DNA of 64,000 bases from Dugong dugon (Eukaryota > Chordata > Mammalia > Sirenia > Dugongidae). Positions 1 through 11,143 of this stretch are shown piece by piece (the stretch's first letter is position 1; every line of letters starts with the position of its first letter). Location: the NCBI GenBank assembly GCA_030035585.1, contig CM057474.1, positions 7,672,001 through 7,736,000 of the forward strand, read 5' to 3'. Made by a program: the position numbers and the translations under genes. The notes beneath the pieces are model-generated. The model did no database searches and was not told where the DNA came from. It was given only the letters and a program-made list of their open reading frames with translations.

Positions 1-640
1 TCCCAGGCAGAGAAAACAGTGAGAATGCTCTAAGGCAGGAATAAGCCTGGAAAATCCATAGCTCAGACATAAGGCCAGTGTGACTGTAGCATAACGAGGG
101 AGGTGGAGTATAGTAGAAGATGAGGTCAGACAGGCAGGCAGCAGCCAGTTCATGTAGGGTCTTGAAGGTCATGGTAAGTCAGATTTATTTTAAGTGCAGC
201 AGAAAGCCTTTTGGAGGGTTTTAAGCCAGGAAGTGACATGTTCTGATTAATGTATTTAAGAGACCATTCTCTCTAGTGTGTGGAGATTGAATTCCAAGAA
301 GCAGAGTATAAGATGGAAGAACAATTAGGAAGCTATTACAGTGGTCCAGTTGAGAGGTGAGAATGACCCAGACTAGGCAATGAAGATAGACAGAAGTGGG
401 TAGATACATGATATATTTTGAAGGTAAATCTAATGGAACTTGGTTGGATTTGGTGTATAAGTAAAAGAGATGATCAACTCCTAAACTTTTTTCTTGAAAA
501 AGAGGGCTGATGGAGAAGGTTGGATCAGAAGCAATTTTGGGGAACAGTTTTGCACAAGATAATTTTGAGAACCCTATTAGATACCCAAGCTGAGAAGTCT
601 GATTTACAGTTGCATATGTGTAGTAGCCTGGGGGTAATTC
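1..640 (-). mobile_element. L2 LINE fragment (ancient)
   Basis: The plus strand reads as the reverse complement of the 3' half of an L2 element. Recognisable blocks are a 'tcatgtagggtcttgaaggtcatgg' type block near 150-175, an 'aagccaggaagtgacatgttctgat' type block near 221-246, and 'aggaagctattacagtggtccag' near 328-350. These correspond to the well-known L2 stretches about 'actcccctgcttaaaa', 'ggataaagtccaaactcc' and 'tactgcaacagcctcc' on the other strand. The copy is heavily diverged, as expected for an element that predates placental mammals, and has no usable frame. The left end is cut by the window edge. Family assignment is from memory of the consensus and was not tested by search. Confidence 0.7.
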
Positions 641-1052
641 CTTTCTTGGCCAGCTGAGCCATTAGCCTAACAAGGCTAAACTGACCAGGTGGTAGAGTTG
701 CTTTAAATTTAGTATAATCCTTACTGTGTTCCCTGGAGAAGCATCCTTCCCACTTAACTGGGATAGAGAAATTGGAATCCCACAGAATCTAAGATTACAA
801 GGAGAAACAGCACATAATCTGCGCTTCTACACCCTTGATTCCCAGATCTCATGTTGGAGACAGAATACCATATATCAGGCACTTGCTTCCTGGCTATTCA
901 GCAGCCTGAAGAAAAAGCCCAATCCTACCAGGTATTGGCCCTGAGAGTTGGCACCTTAGCTATGTCTTCTTTAATTTGCAATTACATTGGTGCTGGCTGA
1001 GTCATTGCAGGCAGAGAGGCAAATCCATATCTGGAGTAGGGACAATATAGCA
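641..1052. other. Unassigned low-copy sequence
   Basis: I recognise no repeat family, gene or RNA here. The 72-codon open frame at 726-944 has no recognisable domain, no splice context and is within the length expected by chance. Confidence 0.5.
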
Positions 1053-1158
1053 GTGATTGTGAGGATGGTGCAGGACCTGGCAGTGTTTTGTTCTGTTGTA
1101 CATAGGGTCGCTGTGAGTTGGAAATGACTCGATGGTATCTAACATGACAACAAAATAA
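1053..1158 (+). mobile_element. RTE (BovB-like) LINE, short 3'-end fragment
   Basis: About 105 bp of the extreme RTE 3' end on the plus strand: 'gattgtgaggatggtgcagg', then the block ending 'gagttggaaatgactcgatgg' and a decayed 'tatctaacatgacaacaaaa' tail. Strong 5' truncation is the usual outcome of target-primed reverse transcription. It lies just left of the HAL1 segment that receives the large RTE insertion at 1251. Confidence 0.8.
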
Positions 1159-1250
1159 TTGCTTCAGACCAAGATAAACTAACAGGGACCACATTTATCC
1201 TCCTACCTAAAACAACTAAACAATATACAAAAAATATGAAACAATGCTTA
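1159..1250 (+). mobile_element. HAL1-like half-LINE, 5' piece (left of RTE insertion)
   Basis: This short stretch continues across the RTE insertion into 4188 onwards. Its last 57 bp (1194-1250) are repeated at 4188-4244 with 8 mismatches and no gaps, so it is the left copy of a long target-site duplication in the same target element. The text around 'aaacaactaaa' resembles old L1/HAL1 5' sequence. The assignment rests mainly on continuity with the right-hand part. Confidence 0.5.
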
Positions 1251-2389
1251 TCGTTTTTAGGTGCCGTCCAGTCGGTTCCGACTCATAGCAACCCTACACA
1301 CAACAAAAGAAAACACTGCCGGCCCTGCACTATTCTCACAATTGTTGCTATGTTTGAGGTCACTGTTGCAGCCACTGTGTCACTTCATCCCATTGAGGGT
1401 CTTCTTTTTTGCTGAACCTCTACTTTACCAGGTATAATGTCCTTCTCCAGGGACTGGTCCCTCCAGATAACATGTCCAAAGTACATGAGACAAAGTCTTG
1501 CCATCTTTGTTTCTAAGGAGCATCCTGTGTTCTTCTTCCAAAACAGATTTGTTTGTTCTTCTGGCAGTCCATGGTACAGTCAATATTCTTTGCCAACAGC
1601 ATAACTCAAAGGCATCGATTTTTCTTCAGTCTTCAGTATTTATTGTCCAGCTTTTGCACACATATGAGATGATTGAAAATACCATGGTTTGGATCACCTT
1701 AGTCCGCAGACTGACATCTTTGCTTTTGAACACTTTAAAGAGATCTTTTACAGCAGATTTGCCCAGTGCAATACATCATTTGATTTCTTGACTGCTGCTT
1801 CCATGGGTTTTGATTGTGGAACCAAGTAATGTTAAATTTCACAACTTTAATCTTTTCTCTGTTTATTATGATATTGTTTATTTGCTCAGTTATGAGGATT
1901 TTTGTTTTCTTTATGTTGAGGTGTAATCCATACTAAAGGCTGTTGTCTTTGATCTTTGTCAGTAAGTGCTTCCAGTCCTCTTCACTTTCAGCAAGCAAGG
2001 TTGTCTCATCTGCATATTGCAGGTTGTTAATGAGTCTTCCTCCAATCCTGATGCCCCGTTCTTCATATAGTCCATCCTCTCAGATTATTTGCTCAGCATA
2101 CAGATAGAATAAATATGGTGAAAGGATACAACCCTGATGCACACCTTTCCTGATTTTAAACCACACAGTATCCCCATGTTCTGTTCGAACGACTGCCTCA
2201 TGGTCTGTGTGCAGGTTCCTCAAGAGCACAATTAAGTGTTCTAGAATTCTCATTCTTCACAATGTTATCCATAATTTGTTTGATTCATACCATCGAATAC
2301 CTCTATATAAACTATAAAACACAGATAAACTTCTTTCTGGTATTCTCTGTTTTCAGCCAGGATCCATCTGACATCAGCAATGATATCCC

Positions 2390-2977
2390 TCATTCCATGT
2401 CCTCTCCTGAGTCCAGCTTGACTTTCTGGAAGTCTCTGTTGATGTGCTGCTGCAATAATTTTTGAATTATTTTCAGCAAAATTTTACTTGCACGTGATAT
2501 TAATGATAATGTTTGATAATGTCCATGTTTGGTTGGATCATCTTTCTTTGGAATGGGCACAAATATGGATCTCTTCCAGTCGGTTGGCCAGGTAGCTATC
2601 TTCCAAATTTCTAGGTATAGACCAGTGAGTGCTTCTAGCACTATGTCCGTTTGTTGAAACGTCTCAATTGGTATTCCGTCAATTCCTGGAGATGTATTTT
2701 TCACCAGTGCCATCAGTGCACCTTGGATTTCTTTCAGTACCATCGATTCTTGATCATTTGCTACGTCCTGAAATGGTTGACCTTCAACCAGTTTTTTTGG
2801 TACAGTGACTGTATATTCTTTCCATCTTCTTTTGATGCTTCCTGTGTCATTCAATTTTTGGCCCATAGAATCATTCAATATTGCAACTCGAGGCTTGAAA
2901 ATTTTTTTCAATTCTTTAGCTTGAGAAATGCTGAGCAAGCTCTTCCCTTTTGGCTTTCTAACTCCAAGTTTTGGCAT
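2390..2977 (-). pseudogene. RTE reverse transcriptase remnant (N-terminal/fingers part)
   Basis: A 195-codon open stretch on the minus strand inside the large RTE. It holds the segment before and within the RT fingers: a 'SPGIDGIPIETFQQ' block near residues 94-107 (retroelement RTs usually have a PGxDGIP motif here) and 'WKRSIFVPIPKKDDPT' near 138-153, followed by the 'LISRASKILLKIIQ' helix. The palm with the YADD box lies further downstream in other frames, so the protein is split by frameshifts. Its length is only a fraction of a normal RTE polyprotein of about 1,000 residues. It is a fossil, not a host gene. Confidence 0.85.
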
Positions 2978-3754
2978 ATTTCATTATAATACTTCACTTT
3001 GTCTTCTTAAGCTGCCCTTTGAAATCTTCTGTTCAGCTCTTTTACTTCATCATTACTTCTGTTTGCTTTAGCTGCACTATATTCAAGAGCAAGTTTCAGA
3101 GTCTTTCATGACATCCATTTTGGTCTTTTCTTTCTTTCTGATAATCTTTTTCTTTCTTAGTGTAAGATGTCCTTAATGTGATCCCATTATTAGTGTTCAG
3201 TGTGTCAAATGTATTCTTGAGATGGTGTCTAATTTCAGACGGGACGTACTCAAGGTCATACTTTGCTCTCTTGGACTTATTTTAATTTTATTCAGCTTCA
3301 ACTTGAACTTGCGTAAGAGCAATTGATGGTCTGTTTGCAGTTGGCCCCTGACCTTGTTCCGACTGATGATATTGAGTTTCTCCATCATCTCTTTCAACAG
3401 ATGTAGTCGATTTGATTCCTGAGTATTCCATCCGGCCAGATCCCTGTGTATAGTTGCCGTTTATGTTGTTTAAAATGGTATTTCCAATGAGTAAGTCTTT
3501 GTTCTTGCAGAATTCTATTATGCGATCCTTAGTATCATTTCTATCACCAAGCCCATGTTATATTTTCCAGCTACAGATCCTTCTTCTTTATTTCCAACTT
3601 TTGCATTCCAATTACCAGTAATTATCAATGTATCTTGATTGCAAGTTTGATCAATTTCAGACTGAAGAAGTTGGAAAAAAATCTTCGATTTCTTCATCCT
3701 GGCATTAGTGGTTGGTACATAAATTTAAATAAGAGTTGTATTAACCGGCCCTCT

Positions 3755-4000
3755 TTATAGGTGTATAGATATTATCCTGTCACTGACAGCATTGTGCTTC
3801 CAGACAGATCTTGAACTGTTCTTTTTGACAAGGAATGCGATGCCATTCCTCTTCAATTTGTCATTCTCAGCATAGTAGACCAAATGATTGTCTGATTTAA
3901 GATGAGCAATACTAGTCCATTTCAGCTCATTAATGCCTAGGATATCGATCTTTATGTGTTCCATTTCATTTTTGGTGACTTCCAATTTTCCTAGATTCAA
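3755..4000 (-). pseudogene. RTE apurinic-type endonuclease remnant
   Basis: An 81-codon minus-strand frame with the N-terminal part of the RTE endonuclease: 'NEMEHIKIDILGINELKW' then 'SDNHLVYYAENDKLKRNGIAF' and 'NAVSDRIISI'. In the family, the acidic residue in the 'ISELKW' block helps bind the catalytic metal; here the block reads INELKW and keeps the Glu. The rest of the endonuclease is interrupted by stops, so it cannot nick DNA. The start methionine sits at 'MNLGKLE', which is internal in the full element. Confidence 0.8.
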
Positions 4001-4187
4001 ACTTCATACATTCCATGTTCCAATTATTAATATATGTTTGCAGCTGTTTCTTCACATTTTGAGTCATGCTACTTAACTAAAGGAAGGTCCCAAAATCTTT
4101 ACTCCACTCATGTCATTAAGGCCTACTGTACTTTGAGGAGGCAGTTTTTCCCCTGTTGTTTTTTGAGTGCCTTCCAAACTGATGAGA

Positions 4188-6345
4188 TTTATCTTCCCAC
4201 CTAAAACAACTAAAAAGTACACAAAAAATATGACACAAAGGTTATTAAGACATTGGATATCTGGTAATGAAAGACAATAATTCCTGAAAGATGGACAACA
4301 AGTCTTGTAAGCCTGCAGTTGCTCCATTGTACTGCCTTGAGGAAATTTCCATGCTACTGTGTAAAAAGGACAAATCCTGGTAGGGCCCCATAGCTCCTTG
4401 AGTAGAAGAGGCAGAGCTGAGAGTCTGAGTAGACCAAGGTAGCTAGAGTTTGCAGGGAAGGAAAACTGGAGAGAAGACAGCTCCACAGAGAGAGAACTCT
4501 GGAAATCTACAGAAGGTCCTCCTTAAGTATTCAGCTCAACATTGATAAGTATATAGTTGTGAGGAAATACTCAAAACCAGGGGGGGGGAAACACTAGAAA
4601 GTATTATAGGAGGCAGTAGCAAATACTCAAGCAAGGCAGAGAATAGTGCTATTCACCTCAGCCAAACTGGAAAACCTCCTACTTCATTGAGCCTTGGGTA
4701 GAGTACTCAGAAGGATCATATCTCATTTTTGAGGGATAGTAGATGAAATCTTGTTCTGGGCCCACTTAATTAATTTAAAAGCAAGACCTCAAATAATAAA
4801 ATTATTTTTTAGCAAGTTATCTGCATCCCAGAACAAAGGTCAAGAATATTTTAGTAATGTAAAAATATCCAGCACCCAACAACATGAAATTAACACAGTC
4901 TGGTATTCTGTAAAAAATTATCATCATGAAAAAAAGTAAAATAATATGACCCATAATGAGGATAAAAATCAGCCAATCATAAGTGATTCAAACTGACAGA
5001 TATTAAAATTAGCAGACAAAGACATTAAAAGAGTTATAATAATTGTGTTCCATTTGTTCAAAAAGTAGAGGAAAGATTGAACATGTTAAGCAGAAATATG
5101 AAAGATAAAAAAGACTCAAATCAAACTTCTAGAGATGAAAACTACAATGTCTGAGATGAAAAATGTACTGGATGGGACTAATTTAAATGGCAGATTGGAT
5201 ATAACAGAAAAAATATTAGAGAATTTGAAGACATAGTAAAAGAAACTGTCTGAAATTAAATTCGGGGAGAAAAAGGCTCAAAAACAGTGAACACAGAATC
5301 AGTGAGATAGGAGACAACCTCAAATGGCCTAAATACATGGGTAATTGCAGTCATAATGGGTGGATAGAAGAAAAAAGTTGAAGAAATGGCAAAATTTTGC
5401 CAAAACTATTAACCTACAGATTCAAGAAGCTCAACAAACCACAAATTAAGAAATATTAAAGAAATATACCAAGACACATAAACAAATTGCTCAAAATCAG
5501 TGATAAAATCAGGCAGAAGAAAAAGGATGATGGCACATTTCTTGTCAGAAACAATGGAAGAGAGAAGACAATGAAACACTGTCTTTAAAGCCCTAAAAGA
5601 AAAAAATCTGCCAGCCAAAATTCTACACACAATAAAAATATCTGTCAAAAACAAAGGTAAAATAACGACTTTTTTAGACATACAAAATTTAGACATACAA
5701 AAGCTGAAATAATTCATCAGTAGCAGGCCCACACTATGAGAAATGTTCAAGGAAGTCCTTTAGGCAGGAGGAAAATGGTGCCAGATGAAAATTTAGATTT
5801 ATCCAAAGAAATGAAAATCACCAGAAATGGTAACTACATGGTAAATATAGAACTCTCATTCTTCCCAAGTGAAAAGAGTTTGTCAGTTTCTTAAAAAGTT
5901 AATTATGAATCTATTAAGTATTTGCCCAGGAAAAATGAAAGCATATGTCCAGTTTCAATGGAATAATACTCAACAGTGAAAAAGAAAGGTACCACTGATA
6001 CCTGCCACAACACAGATGGACTTCAAAAAAAAGTATGCTCAGGGAAAGAAGACACAAAATCTGCATATTTTATGATTCCATTTATAAAAATTTTAGAAAA
6101 TACCAATTAATCTATGACAGAAAACATATCAGTGGCTTCCTGAGGAGGGGGCAGCAGGGAGGGGTAGGAGGGAGGCATTTAAAGGGGCATGAGGAAACTT
6201 TTGCTATGATGGGTATGTTCATTACCTTGATTGTGATGGTGATGTGTAAGTGTATTCTTGTGTCAAAACTTATCAAATTATACACTTTAAATATGTTCAG
6301 TTTATTGTATGTCAATTATACCTCAATAAAGCTAAAACAGAGAGA
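4188..6345 (+). mobile_element. HAL1-like half-LINE (L1 relative without reverse transcriptase)
   Basis: An A-rich plus-strand element whose middle part (about 5100-5760) resembles a decayed L1-type ORF1: 'gatgaaaaatgtactggatggga', 'gaagctcaacaaaccac', 'cacattctgtctttaaag' like blocks. It then runs directly into a typical old L1/HAL1 3' end with 'caaattatacactttaaatatg' and 'tcaattatacctcaataaag' near 6264-6334. No reverse-transcriptase segment lies between ORF1-like sequence and the 3' UTR, which is what defines HAL1 elements. Its left piece is at 1159-1250, separated by the RTE insertion. Many stops; not coding. An L1M copy with an internal deletion is the main alternative. Confidence 0.65.
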
Positions 6346-6425
6346 GTGAGAGAGAAATTTGGGGCAGCTAGGGCAAGGTGCTGCTTTGCCACAGATGTGC
6401 TAAGCTGGTTGTCCTAAAATAAACC

Positions 6426-6635
6426 AAAAAAACCAAACCTATTGCCGTTAAGTTGCTTTCAACTCATAGCAACCCTGTAGGACAGGGTAGAACTGCCCCA
6501 TAAGGTTTCCAAGGCCGTAATCTTTCAGAAGCAGACTGCCACATCTTTCTTCTGCAGAGCGGATGGTGGGTTCTCACTATCGACCTTTAGGTTAGCGTCC
6601 GAGCGCTTTAACTACTGTGCCACCAGGGCTCCTGG
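6426..6635 (-). mobile_element. AfroSINE (tRNA-derived SINE)
   Basis: The plus strand shows the reversed SINE: tail-side block 'ccgttaagttgctttcaactcatagcaacc' type sequence near 6443-6472, then 'tagggt'-type box, and the tRNA-like head ending 'gccaccagggctcc' at about 6634. The centre has the 'cagaagcagactgccacatc' insert type, so it belongs to the longer SINE class also seen at 63489. Confidence 0.9.
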
Positions 6636-6812
6636 CCATACAATTACAGGAAATTAAAAACATGATCCAGGAACAAGTGAGGGATAGCACAAGAGGTGTT
6701 TGATAGAGTGACAATAGAGTGTGGACAGAGAAGCCCAAGTAGTGATGTAGGCAGAAAATATTATAATAATAATAGCCACTTAACAATTATGACATCTGTA
6801 TTTCTCCCAGAT
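6636..6812. other. Unassigned sequence
   Basis: Nothing recognised apart from a short AAT-rich run near 6762-6773. Confidence 0.4.
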
Positions 6813-6960
6813 GCTTAGCACTTTAAACACATATTTTACATACATTTATCTTAGCCCTACTTACTTATAATAAACCTAGTGGTAGGTATATTTTTTATCT
6901 TCATTTTAAAGAGGAAGAAATAGACCCAGAAAGTTCCCAGGGTAACTTGGATTATAGTGG
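6813..6960 (+). mobile_element. MIR SINE (ancient)
   Basis: The order 'gcttagcactttaaacacat', a Ser/Thr-free spacer, 'ctagtggtaggtat' and 'cattttaaagaggaagaaat' matches the MIR core layout (cacttta ... gaggtaggt ... cattttacagatgaggaaa). Diverged, plus strand. Confidence 0.65.
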
Positions 6961-7324
6961 ACTGAAGTACTTATTAAGGAAGTAGATAATACTTCTGAGA
7001 AATATCTGTGAAAGAAAGTGGAGATATAGGCAGTACCTCAGAGGGATTCCTAGCATCAAGGAGGACATTATAGTTGAAGAGGGTAAATATTAGTGCATGT
7101 ATATATGTTGATAGAATGACTGAGAAGAAAAGCAGAAAGTGGTGATTAAGAGGAAACTTGATATAAATGCCTGAATAAGTCTTGAGAAGACAAGTCACTA
7201 AATTGTTTTCATGATGTACTAATGGGCTGAGACCCTGCATTAGAATTGCACCTGAAGTCTTTTAATCTCAGGATCCAAATTATCTTTCCAGCATCATCTT
7301 TTATCACTGTCCATTCTACACATT
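6961..7324. other. Unassigned sequence
   Basis: No feature recognised. The 88-codon antisense frame at 6974-7240 lacks any recognisable domain. Confidence 0.4.
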
Positions 7325-7372
7325 AAAAAAAAAAGCAGCCATAGAGTGGATTCCACCTCATGGAGACCCCAT
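7325..7372 (-). mobile_element. AfroSINE/RTE-type 3' tail fragment
   Basis: An A run followed by 'gcagccatagagtggattcc' and 'tggagacccc' resembles only the terminal 45 bp of a reversed AfroSINE or RTE. Too short to say which. Confidence 0.45.
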
Positions 7373-9084
7373 GTGTAAACATCTCTTATTATCCACGTTT
7401 TCCATTCCTCTGGGCTTTTGCTCTATCTTTAACCTCCTCTAAGAATATCTTTCACAAGTTTGACTTACATGATAAACTCTGCCTCCTTCTTTAACCTCAG
7501 TTCAGATATTAGTAGCTATGTGTAGCTTTCTGCGACTTCTTGAGACCATGTCTGTTACTTCCTTCCTTGGTACTCTGTAAGTACTTCACATGACTCCCTA
7601 GAGTTCTGATCACATTGCATGGTAATGTTTATGTAGACATCTCTTCCTCTATTACATTGTTGAGCTGTATATTTTCTTTCTTTCTTTTTAATGCCATCTT
7701 CCAACACAGAGCCCACTGCAGTGCTTGCTCTGGACATTTGTCTCAATGAGTGGACACATAACTAAAACTTAACTAAACCAGCCGAACTTCAAGACATACT
7801 TACATGTAACTCAGTGACTCAGTAAGGAACTGCTATGCCATTTCAAAAGTTGCCTTTCCAAGCACACTCGAAAATAGAGCATGAAATGCCTGGGGCTAGT
7901 AAGACAATGCCCCTAGGGTTAAGAGTAGCCCCAAAGCATTGTCTGATCACTATTGGCAATGTACAATCGCTTGCTTTGTCCACCGATATCTAAGGTGACC
8001 ACTGAAGATGGCATGATTATCCCTAGGCTATTAGCAGTTCTGTTGAGGGAGGCTGTATAGTTTTCCACTGAGCTATGTGGAAAAATGAAATTAAGCCACT
8101 GAGGCTAATGGACCTGCCTGAGGCTACAGAAAGAGCCCACATCTGAGTCTGGCAAGCTCTGGCCCTTCTTGTATGTTTGGAACAGAACACGCTTCACTTC
8201 AGCAAAGCTGCTAATGATTTAAGCACTTACAGTAATAAAGCAGAAAATATAAACAATGCTTCCCCCAGTAATAGGCCTTTTCCTTGGGTGTCAATTCTCT
8301 GCTGCAATTTTTCTTCAACAAGCTGAGAGAACTAATGAAAGATGTTCTCCTTTGTTATATATATAAAATACCTCTTAGTTCTAAAGCTGCTCCTGGTATA
8401 CCAGGCCCAATGTGAGCCTTAGACTTCCTATTTGAGATTTATAGCCAATTTTGAATGTGCTGTTGCTGCTGTTTGTTTCCCATCCGATTTCTCTGGGCTA
8501 GCGAACCTGTAAATGGTTTACATGCGGGTTCAATTTTTGAGTCTATTTCCTTGTCAAATTTCTCCTGCTTTGAGCCTTCTAAAATGGCAGGAGTCATCAG
8601 AGCTGGACTTCAGGGCTGGGAAGCAGCGCCTGCGGACAGCACTTGGCAAGTCGTTACTGGAATCCTCTCCCCACCCGCTTGTTCTTTCCGTCATCACCAG
8701 GTTCCCTGCAGTAAAATATCCTCGAGCTCTCAGGAAAGGGCTGCCCCTCCATCACGGGGCTCTATTTAGCAACTTTGCCCTTATGCAATGGCCCAGAGCA
8801 GATCCTGCATTTACTTCATTTCTGTTATAGTCAAAACTGTCTTTGTGTATATTTAATGGTTTTCTCTTGGGACTCGAGTAATTCATGTTTTATGTGAAGT
8901 AACTTAATTTTATGATGTGTCTGGTATAAATAGATTTTTTTCCTCTCTACTCCTCTAAGACAATGACAATTTGATTTTCTATTTATGGGAAGGTTAATGT
9001 AGTCTCCTGGAATTTAAGCATATCACTTTTGTCTAGTTTTTAACAGTCTCATTTGCCAAGCATTGGTTTGCGTGCAATGTTTAG
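7373..9084. other. Low-copy block, no repeat recognised
   Basis: About 1.7 kb without a family that I recognise. The part from about 8455 to 8830 has several CpGs and higher GC than its surroundings, and two overlapping plus-strand open frames of 104 and 105 codons (8455-8769, 8513-8830). Neither shows a domain, and two frames open over the same stretch is what a GC-rich, stop-poor patch gives. It could be a conserved non-coding element or an exon of a non-coding transcript; the sequence alone does not decide. Confidence 0.5.
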
Positions 9085-9288
9085 TGCCGACCTAGGTGGT
9101 GCAAAAGATTAAGGTGCTAGGCTGCTAACCCAAAGGTTGACGGTTCAAGTCCACCCAGAGGCATCTTGGAAGAAGGTCCTAGTGATCTACTTCCAAAAAA
9201 TCAGCCATTAAAAACCCTGTGGAGCACAGTTATACTCTGACACACATTGGGTCACCATGAGTTGGAAATGACAGCAACTGGTTATAGC
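9085..9288 (+). mobile_element. AfroSINE, long type (with 'ATCAGCCATT' segment)
   Basis: Head 'cctaggtggtgcaaaagatt' (A-box region), B-box region 'ggttcaagtcc', then the central 'tctacttccaaaaaatcagcc' block, and the tail 'gagttggaaatgacagcaac'. The central block distinguishes it from the short type at 24626 or 59542. Confidence 0.9.
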
Positions 9289-9410
9289 ATCACCAACAAC
9301 AAGAAGAGCTTTGGCTGAATAAACCAATCATAGCTGAAGGGCCAGCAAAAACCTCCTGATGGCCTCTCATCCTCGTCACCCTTCCCAGTTGAAAAATATA
9401 ACCCTCTAAT

Positions 9411-9508
9411 GATCATGAAGAGAGCACAGGACCAGGAAACATTCATTCTGTTATACATATAGCCACTGTGAGTTGGAGCTGACTCAGTGGCATCTTAACA
9501 ACAACAGC
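9411..9508 (+). mobile_element. RTE LINE, short 3'-end fragment
   Basis: 'gcacaggaccaggaaacatt' followed by 'tgagttggagctgactcagtgg' and 'catcttaacaacaacagcag' is the RTE 3' end with its AAC-rich tail. The AAC tail, rather than GGGTTT, separates it from an AfroSINE. Confidence 0.8.
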
Positions 9509-10660
9509 AGTTTCAGAAAAGTAATAAAACTGCCTCCGCATACAGGTACAGTGGCATGTGCCAGATTCTGATTTTAAGTACCATGATTCTCATCTTAGCA
9601 AAGGTCCTTGTACCATATTAATTTGAGAGGTCTAATTTTTCATGTATAAATATATGTATATATTTATATACCTAAAAGCTTCCACTGCTTGTCATTAATG
9701 ATACCCATATACTCTTTCCCACTGCCCATATTGCTGTCACTCAGGTAAATTAGTGTTAAGAAAAGTGCTATGCTCAAATAAAGCCGACTGGGCCTGGAAA
9801 AGTTCATTCCAGTCCCATTGTTCTTAGGTACCATGCTGCTCTAACATAATAGTGTTGGAGGTGAATCTCTGACATCGTGCATTTTAACTAGAATATTTTG
9901 ACATTCTGTTTTACTTGTTATACTCATGTCTAACAGAGAAAAAAGAAGATACTTTCTATATTGTACAAAAAAGAATATCATTTTTTGGAAGTCACTTTAA
10001 AAAGGTTTAGTCCAATTCAATTTTATAGGATCCTATATACTTAGAAAAAATGCCCCAGAAATATATAACCTATGTTAGCTAATAGTTTTTATTTCAACTC
10101 TTCTTTCCAGCCAAGATCAATCTGTCTTCTCCTGCTGACTCTATAATATGCTTTTACCAAGTTTCTTTGGGTAGTTCCTGTGGAAATCAGGCTAGGCACA
10201 AGGAATCTCTGAATTCCAATTAAAAATATTTATGGTTTCTTAATGCAAATATTGGAATATCATCAGAACATTAATGATACTCTGCACTGCATCTTCTTTT
10301 TATCTATCCTGACAGTGCAGCTTTAGAGCTTACCCAGTGCCTGGCTGAGCTAAGGACTCAGATGAAAGCTGACTGGCTGAGTTTCAAGCTAAATAAAACA
10401 GGGGAAAGGATGTTGGAGGTAGAGGGCAGAGAAGGGAGCAGGGATATCACTTAGAGAGTGTTTTAACCTGGAGACTTTCCTATTGTGACTGTGCTCCAAA
10501 TACCTTAGAACCCAGTGAGGATCATCCCCTGTGGTCGACTCAGACACTTTTACCTAACATCTAGACGTCCAGCTGAGCTGATTACAATTTCTCACAAGTA
10601 TGCCTTGTCTACCCTTACAGTATCTCTTGAGTTGTCATTGTTCCAATGACACTATCATCA
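9509..10660. other. Unassigned low-copy sequence
   Basis: No gene or repeat family recognised over about 1.1 kb; AT-rich with a short TATA/ATAT run near 9640-9672. Confidence 0.45.
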
Positions 10661-10782
10661 AACTGTAAACTCCCTGAGGGCAAGGTTCCCTATGTTCGAT
10701 TTTGCATCTCTGGAGCATAGTCCCATGCATGGCAAATGGTAGGAAACCAGTACCTATGTGTTGAATGAATGAATGAAAACCT
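10661..10782 (+). mobile_element. L2 LINE 3' end
   Basis: 'aaactccctgagggcaaggt', 'gcatagtcccatgcatgg' and the terminal 'ttgaatgaatgaatgaaa' form the typical L2 3' end, including the short TGAA repeat that ends the family. Confidence 0.75.
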
Positions 10783-10969
10783 GGCTAAGCCAATAAGTGG
10801 TTCATGTTAATCCTAACCCTCAATACTGTGCTTACAAGTCTTAAGTTCTTTCGATTCTCAATGAAAAAGAAGCCTAGTAAAGTGTATTACAACTTCAGAC
10901 TTAGAAAACACCCGGGACAGCTGAAAGACCAGACAGAGCCTTTGAGCTAATTGAGAATAGTTCTCCTTC

Positions 10970-11143
10970 TTCTGGAGTCTCTGGATGGTGCCAAAGGTTA
11001 AACTCTGGGTTACTAACCAGAATGTTGGCAGCTCGAACCCACCCAGAGGCACCTCAGAAGGTCATAGCCATGAAAACCCTATGGAGTGCAGTTCTACTCT
11101 ACAACACATGGGTCATGAGTAGGAATTAAGTGAAAGGCAACTG
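10970..11143 (+). mobile_element. AfroSINE, diverged, partly deleted
   Basis: 'gagtctctggatggtgccaa' head, 'ggcagctcgaacccacccag' B-box region and 'tatggagtgcagttctactc' are present. The 'ATCAGCCATT' centre is mostly deleted and the tail has decayed into a TTTG-rich run. Older than the copy at 59542. Confidence 0.8.

Larger units (their letters stand above)
1251..4187 (-). mobile_element. RTE (BovB-like) LINE, nearly full length, inactivated
   Basis: Read on the minus strand, the 3' end lies at 1251-1300 ('aggtgccgtccagtcggttccgactc' on plus) and the element runs to about 4187, missing only part of the 5' leader. Order on the minus strand is endonuclease (about 4000-3300), reverse transcriptase (about 2980-1900) and C-terminal domain with 3' UTR (about 1900-1251). 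The frame is broken many times, so no working protein remains. The element lies inside a HAL1-like LINE and is bracketed by a 57-bp imperfect direct repeat (1194-1250 and 4188-4244). RTE/BovB elements are known to carry endonuclease and reverse transcriptase in one reading frame. Their abundance in afrotherians is established; the family name here is by recognition, not search. Confidence 0.9.

Noticed and set aside
1498..1791. 97-codon plus-strand frame, and similar ones at 25289-25651, 29370-29711 and 33604-33891, as a repeated gene family.
   Set aside because: They are the same antisense reading of the RTE C-terminal region, repeated because the element is repeated.
2390..2977. A 195-codon open frame as a host gene.
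   Set aside because: It reads as RT fingers of an RTE, lies in a complete decayed element, and equivalent stretches recur in the other copies.
8455..8830. Two overlapping 104-105 codon frames as a small protein gene.
   Set aside because: Two frames are open over the same bases, there is no domain or splice-site support, and GC-rich stop-poor DNA gives this by chance. Kept only as a possible non-coding element.
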